Shown: positions 1 through 4,424 of the stretch, one piece after another
How positions within the stretch are numbered: the stretch's first letter is position 1
Layout of the letters: each line of letters begins with the position of its first letter
DNA from: Thermoanaerobacterium sp.
GTDB taxonomy: Bacteria > Bacillota > Thermoanaerobacteria > Thermoanaerobacterales > Thermoanaerobacteraceae
NCBI GenBank assembly: GCA_029960905.1
Contig: JASBVU010000113.1
Span: forward strand, 1 to 6,371
Direction: 5' to 3'
Length of the DNA: 6,371 nt
Position numbers and translations under genes: made by a program
The notes under the pieces: model-generated
Told to the model about the DNA's origin: nothing
Seen by the model: the letters and a program-made list of their open reading frames with translations, nothing else
The model's database searches: none

Positions 1-46
1 ATCATAATGAACACAATAATTAAGTTTTATTTCCTTGCTCCTCATT

Positions 47-76
47 TATAGAGAATAGTGATGCATCATCTCTATA
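47..76. repeat. Imperfect nested dyad upstream of the ABC transporter promoter
   Basis: An 8-base inverted repeat, TATAGAGA (47-54) and TCTCTATA (69-76), encloses a second, perfect 10-base palindrome TGATGCATCA (59-68). The two dyads do not share a centre (about 61.5 and 63.5). The T-rich stretch at 86-98 starts some 10 bases after the stem, so this is not a classical terminator. It lies about 55 bases upstream of the -35 box of the ABC gene. It could be a regulator binding site, or a chance structure in AT-rich DNA. Confidence 0.3.
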
Positions 77-130
77 TATTATCGCTATTTTCTTTTTTGA
101 CCACCAAAAAATTGTATAAGAGAAATATTT

Positions 131-160
131 TTGACACATTAACAATACTTTTGATATAAT
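131..160 (+). promoter_or_regulatory. Consensus sigma-A-type promoter of the ABC transporter gene
   Basis: A perfect -35 box TTGACA (131-136) and a perfect -10 box TATAAT (155-160) are separated by 18 bases, one more than the ideal 17. Transcription would be expected to start near 166-168. That point coincides with a GTG codon at 167 in the ABC transporter frame, so the mRNA leader is either absent or only 20-40 bases long, depending on the true start codon. The match to consensus predicts strong expression unless a repressor acts. Confidence 0.75.
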
Positions 161-196
161 TTATTCGTGATTTCTACTAATGAAAGAATGATTTAT

Positions 197-1993
197 ATGC
201 AGTCAATGGGATATCGTGGAAAGAGATTTTACAGAGAAACTGATGAAAAGCCTCACATCACAAAATCACTCATTTTACGCATACTAAAGTATTTTTTGCC
301 TTATTGGAAGCTGATGATAGTATTGTTTATGACTGTTATTTCCACTTCCGTATTAGGTGTAGTTCCGTCTATTCTAACTAAAAATGTAATAGATATTGCA
401 CTGCCAGAGAAAAATTTGAAGCTTTTAGTTATATATATTCTTTTGTCATTTGCAACAACATTATTGCTTAATATTATTACTGTTGGACAATCATATTTAA
501 ACAGCATTGTTTCAAAAAGCATAATCAGAGATCTAAGATCAATCATGTACAATCATTTAGAACACATGTCTATAAGCTTTCCTAATGAAAACAGGCGAAA
601 TAACATCCAAATCAATAACGACATTGGAGGAATAGAAAGCGTATTTTCAAATACGTTTATTCAGCTTTTGTCTGGCATATTTATATTCTTAACAACTGCA
701 GCAACGCTATTCTATACAAATTGGATGCTTGCCATCGTCAGTCTTCTAACATTACCTTTGTTTGTAATACCTACAAGAAAGGTTGGCAAAAAGCGTTGGG
801 AAATAGCACTTAAGACTCAATCAAAGCTTGCGGAATTGACAAATATAATAACTGAAACTCTAAATATAAGCGGTATATTCCTTATTAAGCTTTTTACAAA
901 AGAAAAAGAAAAATATAAAGAATTTGAAAATGTAAATAATGAAGTAACGCAACTTCAAATTCGGGAGACAATCATTGGAATATGGTTTTTTATGACCATA
1001 CAAACTTTTATTGCGATAGGACCAATGCTTATATATTTGGTTGGAGGAATCATATTTATAAAATATAATACTATCACAATAGGCGGAATAGTCATGTTTG
1101 TGTCGTTGGTATCCAGACTATATGGTCCAGTAAATACATTTTCAAATATACACGTGGATATTATTCGGTCGTTGGCATTGTTTGAACGAATCTTTCAATA
1201 TTTAGATTTAAAAAGCGAGACTCACGAAAAGGAAAATGCAATAGTTGTTAATGATGTAAAAGGTGATATCAAATTTAAACATGTTTATTTTTCTTATGAC
1301 GGTATACACGATACTCTTAAAGATATAAATTTTGAAATTAAACCTGGTCAAATGGCGGCTTTAGTTGGACCAAGCGGCGCAGGAAAGACTACCATTACCT
1401 ATCTTGTTCCCAGACTTTATGATGTAAAAAGCGTAGGAATCTTTTTGGATGAAATAGATATAAGAAATATCTCACTTAGTTCTTTGAGAAGTCATATAGG
1501 AATGGTCACACAGGATACGTATCTTTTTAATACAACTATAAAAGAAAATTTACTTTTTGCACGTCAAAATGCCACAGATGAGGAAATAGTAAATGCATGC
1601 AAGGCAGCGTATATTCATGACTTTATCGAATCTCTTCCTAATGGCTACGATACAATTGTAGGCGACAGAGGTATAAAATTATCTGGCGGCGAAAAACAAC
1701 GCATATCTATTGCAAGGACATTGCTAAAAGATCCTAAGATTATAATATTTGATGAAGCTACATCGGCACTTGACTCTAATTCCGAATTTTTTATACAGAA
1801 GGCTCTAGAACCACTTTTAAAGTCACGAACTAGCCTTGTTATTGCACATCGTTTATCCACCATCATTGCTGCAGACATAATATTTGTTGTAGTAGATGGG
1901 AAAATAATAGAAAAAGGGAATCACGAAGAACTTTTAAAAAAAGGAGGCATCTACAAAGATTTGTATAACACTCAATTTAGAATAAAAAAATGA
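197..1993 (+). CDS. ABC exporter half-transporter (fused membrane and ATPase domains)
   Basis: This is a type IV (ABCB/MsbA-like) exporter subunit in the inner membrane that would work as a homodimer or heterodimer and drive export by ATP hydrolysis. Residues below are numbered from the GTG at 167. The first ~340 residues form the transmembrane domain, with hydrophobic helices near 48-66, 85-106, 165-201 and 270-312. The nucleotide-binding domain follows: Walker A GPSGAGKTT (401-409), Q-loop Q449, signature LSGGE (505-509), Walker B IIIFDE (525-530), D-loop SALD (533-536) and H-loop H561. All catalytic motifs are intact and the length is normal for a full half-transporter. The frame is open from GTG 167, with ATGs at 188, 197 and 206. 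I prefer 197 because GAAAGA at 182-187 is a possible weak ribosome binding site, but this is uncertain. No partner half-transporter is adjacent. The substrate is unknown; drug, lipid or peptide are all possible. Confidence 0.93.
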   Translation: MQSMGYRGKRFYRETDEKPHITKSLILRILKYFLPYWKLMIVLFMTVISTSVLGVVPSILTKNVIDIALPEKNLKLLVIYILLSFATTLLLNIITVGQSYLNSIVSKSIIRDLRSIMYNHLEHMSISFPNENRRNNIQINNDIGGIESVFSNTFIQLLSGIFIFLTTAATLFYTNWMLAIVSLLTLPLFVIPTRKVGKKRWEIALKTQSKLAELTNIITETLNISGIFLIKLFTKEKEKYKEFENVNNEVTQLQIRETIIGIWFFMTIQTFIAIGPMLIYLVGGIIFIKYNTITIGGIVMFVSLVSRLYGPVNTFSNIHVDIIRSLALFERIFQYLDLKSETHEKENAIVVNDVKGDIKFKHVYFSYDGIHDTLKDINFEIKPGQMAALVGPSGAGKTTITYLVPRLYDVKSVGIFLDEIDIRNISLSSLRSHIGMVTQDTYLFNTTIKENLLFARQNATDEEIVNACKAAYIHDFIESLPNGYDTIVGDRGIKLSGGEKQRISIARTLLKDPKIIIFDEATSALDSNSEFFIQKALEPLLKSRTSLVIAHRLSTIIAADIIFVVVDGKIIEKGNHEELLKKGGIYKDLYNTQFRIKK

Positions 1994-2110
1994 CGATTTA
2001 ATTTTAAGCTCTGCGCCATCAATATCTTTCAAAAACTTTTTTATTTCTAATTTATATACCCTTTTTATTTTTCTTAGCGCCAAATGCATAGTTATCAATA
2101 CTCTAATCAT
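1934..2110 (-). CDS. Possible small ORF (58 aa) overlapping the ABC gene 3' end
   Basis: This is a putative 58-residue, very basic protein beginning MIRVLITMHLALRKIKRVYK. I recognise no family. In its favour, its ATG overlaps the TGA stop of the upstream 92-residue ORF as ATGA, a common arrangement for translationally coupled genes. An AAGAG-like ribosome binding site lies just ahead, and most of it fills an otherwise empty 113-base gap. Against it, its last 60 bases run antisense through the end of the convergent ABC transporter gene, and the C-terminal 18 residues read as an antisense shadow. The same frame extends upstream to an ATG at 2155. It may be a remnant rather than a functional gene. 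Confidence 0.25.
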   Translation of the reverse strand: MIRVLITMHLALRKIKRVYKLEIKKFLKDIDGAELKIKSSFFYSKLSVIQIFVDASFF

Positions 2111-2385
2111 AGCTCTTTTAATATTATTTGCTGTGCCTGAATGAAGGTTGGCCACACAGTTCTTGGAGGTAATGTATATTGTACTAAATTAGGTCCTATA
2201 TTTTTCACATTGACTACATATTTTTTTAAGTCCACTAATAATACAGGATTACGTAATTTATCATCATATAATTTTTCACACTTTATTCCTTTGTTTTTAT
2301 AATGTTTAATTAATGCATCAAGTAGATCATCCATATTATAGTATAGATCATCTAGCTCCAATATAATTTTGTTTTTACTAAGCAT
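2107..2385 (-). CDS. Hypothetical protein (92 aa)
   Basis: This small soluble protein is not recognised. It has no signal peptide or membrane segment. The N-terminal half is acidic and amphipathic (LELDDLYYNMDDLLDALIKHY) and probably helical. The middle (LLVDLKKYVVNVKNIG) looks like beta strands, and the end (PPRTVWPTFIQAQQIILKEL) has a proline/tryptophan-rich turn and then a helix. The composition looks like a real folded protein rather than random translation. It starts at an ATG with only a weak GAAG-type ribosome binding site, and a stop lies in frame just upstream. It lies 148 bases after the FAD oxidoreductase stop on the same strand. No clear terminator or promoter separates them, so it could be read through from the operon. 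Confidence 0.55.
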   Translation of the reverse strand: MLSKNKIILELDDLYYNMDDLLDALIKHYKNKGIKCEKLYDDKLRNPVLLVDLKKYVVNVKNIGPNLVQYTLPPRTVWPTFIQAQQIILKEL

Positions 2386-2394
2386 TTTATTACT

Positions 2395-2553
2395 TCATTT
2401 TTTTAAATAATTATAAACTTGTGTATCTTGTAGAACTAATTTAGCCATTTTTTAGATATGCTTTTTCTTATCATCTGAATTTTTGTCAAAATAGTAGTTA
2501 ACTAAATCATATAAAAAAATTAAATATACATCCTCATATATACGCTTTCTGTT
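2395..2553 (-). pseudogene. Possible decayed small gene between the FAD oxidoreductase and the 92-aa ORF
   Basis: One minus-strand frame here is open for 33 codons (2455-2553) without an ATG, GTG or TTG start. It reads IYEDVYLIFLYDLVNYYFD and then a charged KNSDDKKK stretch. A single TAA (2452-2454) closes it. In the same frame a lysine codon and a 17-codon ORF follow (2395-2448, MAKLVLQDTQVYNYLKK, stop TGA). Joined, the pieces would give about 50 residues of plausible low-GC coding sequence, as expected of the C-terminal end of a gene that lost its start and gained a nonsense codon. The upstream end overlaps the last 20 bases of the FAD gene. Chance openness in AT-rich DNA is a real alternative, and the 17-residue ORF could instead be a short peptide gene. 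Confidence 0.22.
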
Positions 2554-3871
2554 TTAAAAGAATTGATCTAAGTTCTTTAATATCAATATCACATACTTTC
2601 TTACCATTCTTAACAGCCACATACGCTGCGGTTCCAGCAGCTTGACCAGTTGCCATAGCAATTGGAGAAACTCTTATTGCTGCATTCGCCTCATGTGTTG
2701 ATGATATGCATCTACCTGATACTAAAAGGTTATTTACTTTTTTACTGTAAAGACTTCTAAAAGGTATTTCATAAATATTATCTTCTCCCAAGTTCATATA
2801 TGTCGTTTTGTCACCATCAGGCGAATGTATATCAATGGGATATCCTCCAATTGCTATACAATCATCAAAATGTTTGCTAGTTATAAGATCTTCTGCTGTT
2901 AATACATATTCACCAATAATTTTTCTCGTTTCTCTAACTCCAATTTGTGGTCCAGTTGAAATAAGATATGCTTTTTGAAATCCAGGTATATGCCTTTTCA
3001 TGAAATTATAAACTTCAAAAGCCTGTTCTCGTCCATTTATTTCACCCTTTGTAAGATCGTTTATATTTGTACCATTTAGTCTTTGTACCCTTGTCATATT
3101 AACTATAACCTCACCTGGTATATCAGTTTCAAAAAATAAAACCATATCCCTTTCAAAGTTTATTTCTCCTTTAATACGTGCTTCTTTTAATATCGTATAA
3201 AATCCGTTCACCATAAGCCTTTTGGATGTTTTTATCTTTTCTATGTCTACCATTGTAAATTCTTTTGGATTTTCTTCCATGTGTTTTTTTACTTCATCAA
3301 TATTTACATTACCTATTCTAACGTTCATAGTCATAGGTTGTGTTAAATTATCCTCTGGTCTACCTAATATATAATCTATTCCGCACTTTACCGCAAGATC
3401 TGCATCCCCTGTTGCATCGATAAATACATCAGCTTCCACCCTTTCAATACCAGATTTATTTGCGATATGAATTACTTTTATATTAGCTCCATCTAACTCA
3501 ACATTTATTAAAAAGCTATGATATAAAATTTCAGCACCGCTTTCAATGACCATTTTTTGAAGCACATATTTCATTATTTCTGCATTAAATGGTGTCACAG
3601 TACTTACAAAACCAGTTGTGTCAAGTACATGCCCTGGACTTCCACCATACTTTATTAGATTGTCTACAACTTCCTGCGGTATACCATTAATAACTTGTTT
3701 TGCACCGGCGTGGAATGTCATCATTGGACCAACCCCCATATTTGTCAGCGATCCACCAAGGAACCCATATTGCTCAATTAATAATGTCTTTGCACCATTC
3801 CGTGCAGCCGCAATTGCAGCAATTGTTCCAGACACTCCCCCGCCTATTACAACGACATCATATCTTCCCAT
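2534..3871 (-). CDS. FAD-dependent oxidoreductase (FAD_oxidored family)
   Basis: This is a cytoplasmic flavoprotein expected to oxidise or reduce an unidentified small molecule. The N-terminus carries the Rossmann dinucleotide-binding motif GGGVSG (residues 10-15) in a VVVIGGG strand-turn, with E33 in LLIEQ placed to bind the adenosine ribose. YGFLGGSLTN follows, typical of the family. The second FAD motif DATGDAD is at 152-158. GVRETRKIIGEYVLT (311-325) and GRCISSTHEANAAIRV (386-401), followed by MATGQAAGTAA, are hallmarks of the FAD_oxidored (PF12831-type) group. At 445 residues the protein looks complete. There is no signal peptide and no iron-sulphur CxxCxxC cluster, which separates it from HdrA-type fusions. 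The ATG at 3871 is supported by AGGTGA (3878-3883), which overlaps the zincin stop. It is the last clear gene of the operon. The family is certain; the substrate is not. Confidence 0.93.
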   Translation of the reverse strand: MGRYDVVVIGGGVSGTIAAIAAARNGAKTLLIEQYGFLGGSLTNMGVGPMMTFHAGAKQVINGIPQEVVDNLIKYGGSPGHVLDTTGFVSTVTPFNAEIMKYVLQKMVIESGAEILYHSFLINVELDGANIKVIHIANKSGIERVEADVFIDATGDADLAVKCGIDYILGRPEDNLTQPMTMNVRIGNVNIDEVKKHMEENPKEFTMVDIEKIKTSKRLMVNGFYTILKEARIKGEINFERDMVLFFETDIPGEVIVNMTRVQRLNGTNINDLTKGEINGREQAFEVYNFMKRHIPGFQKAYLISTGPQIGVRETRKIIGEYVLTAEDLITSKHFDDCIAIGGYPIDIHSPDGDKTTYMNLGEDNIYEIPFRSLYSKKVNNLLVSGRCISSTHEANAAIRVSPIAMATGQAAGTAAYVAVKNGKKVCDIDIKELRSILLKQKAYI

Positions 3872-3877
3872 TATATA

Positions 3878-3883
3878 TCACCT
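3878..3883 (-). promoter_or_regulatory. Ribosome binding site of the FAD oxidoreductase, overlapping the zincin stop
   Basis: AGGTGA on the minus strand lies 6 bases before the ATG at 3871. Its first bases lie within the TAG stop (3882-3884) of the upstream gene. Ribosomes finishing the zincin therefore sit on the next initiation site, which suggests translational coupling, and the site fixes the FAD gene start. Confidence 0.75.
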
Positions 3884-4412
3884 ACCATATATCGTAAAAC
3901 TCTTTTACAAAGGCATGTGCCGCAATTTCATTTAATGAATTTAACTGTTTCTTCATATTAATAAACCCGAATTTAAGATTGACTTTCTCAATATTAGATG
4001 TAAGCCCTATATAATAGTACTCAAGATAATGGTAATATTCATGGCATAGAAATAAATTGATAAGTCTGTCTTTTGTTTCCCAAAAAGAATACTCTTCTGG
4101 AATTGACGGAATAAATTCTTTTTCTATATTTTTTATATATATAGTTATCTTCTTTTCATTAGTAGCAATCTGACTAAATATTATATAACCAGGTGTGTAA
4201 TACGCATTATTAATCTCAAAATTTATTCCTTCTTTTTTTAATAATACATTTATATCTTGATTCTTGCACTTTTTAGCTTCATTTGTTCCTCTATCCCATG
4301 CTATACTAGTTATGTCAGACAAATCAATGTTTTTTATTCTGTCATAATATAAATCATTTTTAAGTTCTTGATTTATTAATTCCTCTTTATTTAAAAATAT
4401 AGATGGTATCAT
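3882..4412 (-). CDS. Putative HExxH zinc metallopeptidase-like protein (176 aa)
   Basis: I recognise no named family, but the protein carries a zincin signature. HEYYH (residues 124-128) in the helix LINLFLCHEYYHYLEYYY supplies two zinc-binding histidines and the catalytic glutamate E125. About 34 residues later NEIAAHAFVKEF (161-172) offers E162 as a third ligand, in the helix pattern seen in gluzincins and ImmA/IrrE-type peptidases. The preceding part (80-95, IFSQIATNEKKITIYI) resembles the edge strand that precedes the HExxH helix in zincins. There is no signal peptide or transmembrane segment, so it is probably cytoplasmic. It lies 4 bases after the HyuA-like gene and 10 bases before the FAD oxidoreductase. 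The ATG at 4412 follows an AAAGGTGA ribosome binding site. Position suggests a role tied to its neighbours: amide hydrolysis, maturation of a partner, or regulated proteolysis. This is inference. Confidence 0.8.
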   Translation of the reverse strand: MIPSIFLNKEELINQELKNDLYYDRIKNIDLSDITSIAWDRGTNEAKKCKNQDINVLLKKEGINFEINNAYYTPGYIIFSQIATNEKKITIYIKNIEKEFIPSIPEEYSFWETKDRLINLFLCHEYYHYLEYYYIGLTSNIEKVNLKFGFINMKKQLNSLNEIAAHAFVKEFYDIW

Positions 4413-4416
4413 TTTT

Positions 4417-4424
4417 TCACCTTT
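4417..4424 (-). promoter_or_regulatory. Ribosome binding site of the zincin gene, overlapping the hydantoinase stop
   Basis: AAAGGTGA on the minus strand lies 4 bases before the ATG at 4412. Its last three bases are the TGA stop (4417-4419) of the hydantoinase-like gene. This supports coupled translation and confirms the start chosen for the 176-residue protein. Confidence 0.75.

Noticed and set aside
1..45. A minus-strand open frame (ATG at 45, 15 codons to the window edge) as the start of a divergent gene
   Set aside because: It has no Shine-Dalgarno sequence before the ATG, a stop directly upstream, and too few codons to judge. Sequence left of position 1 is needed.
1..51. A plus-strand open frame ending in TAG at 49-51 as the tail of an upstream gene
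   Set aside because: Only 16 codons are visible, with no recognisable sequence. Chance openness is just as likely.
97..120. TTGACC with TATAAG as a second promoter
   Set aside because: The spacer is only 12 bases, far too short for a functional -35/-10 pair.
2460..2489. Minus-strand TTGACA (2484-2489) as a promoter for the 92-residue ORF
   Set aside because: The -35 box is perfect, but no acceptable -10 box lies 16-19 bases downstream (the sequence there is A-rich without TATAAT likeness).
2495..2504. Palindrome TAGTTAACTA as an operator or terminator stem
   Set aside because: It is a 10-base AT-rich palindrome with no extension and no T-run. It is expected by chance in this composition.
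3618..3935. Plus-strand open frames opposite the FAD oxidoreductase and the HyuA-like gene (for example 3618-3935, 4664-5044, 5750-6043)
   Set aside because: They are antisense shadows of well-supported coding genes, with no ribosome binding sites and no recognisable protein features.
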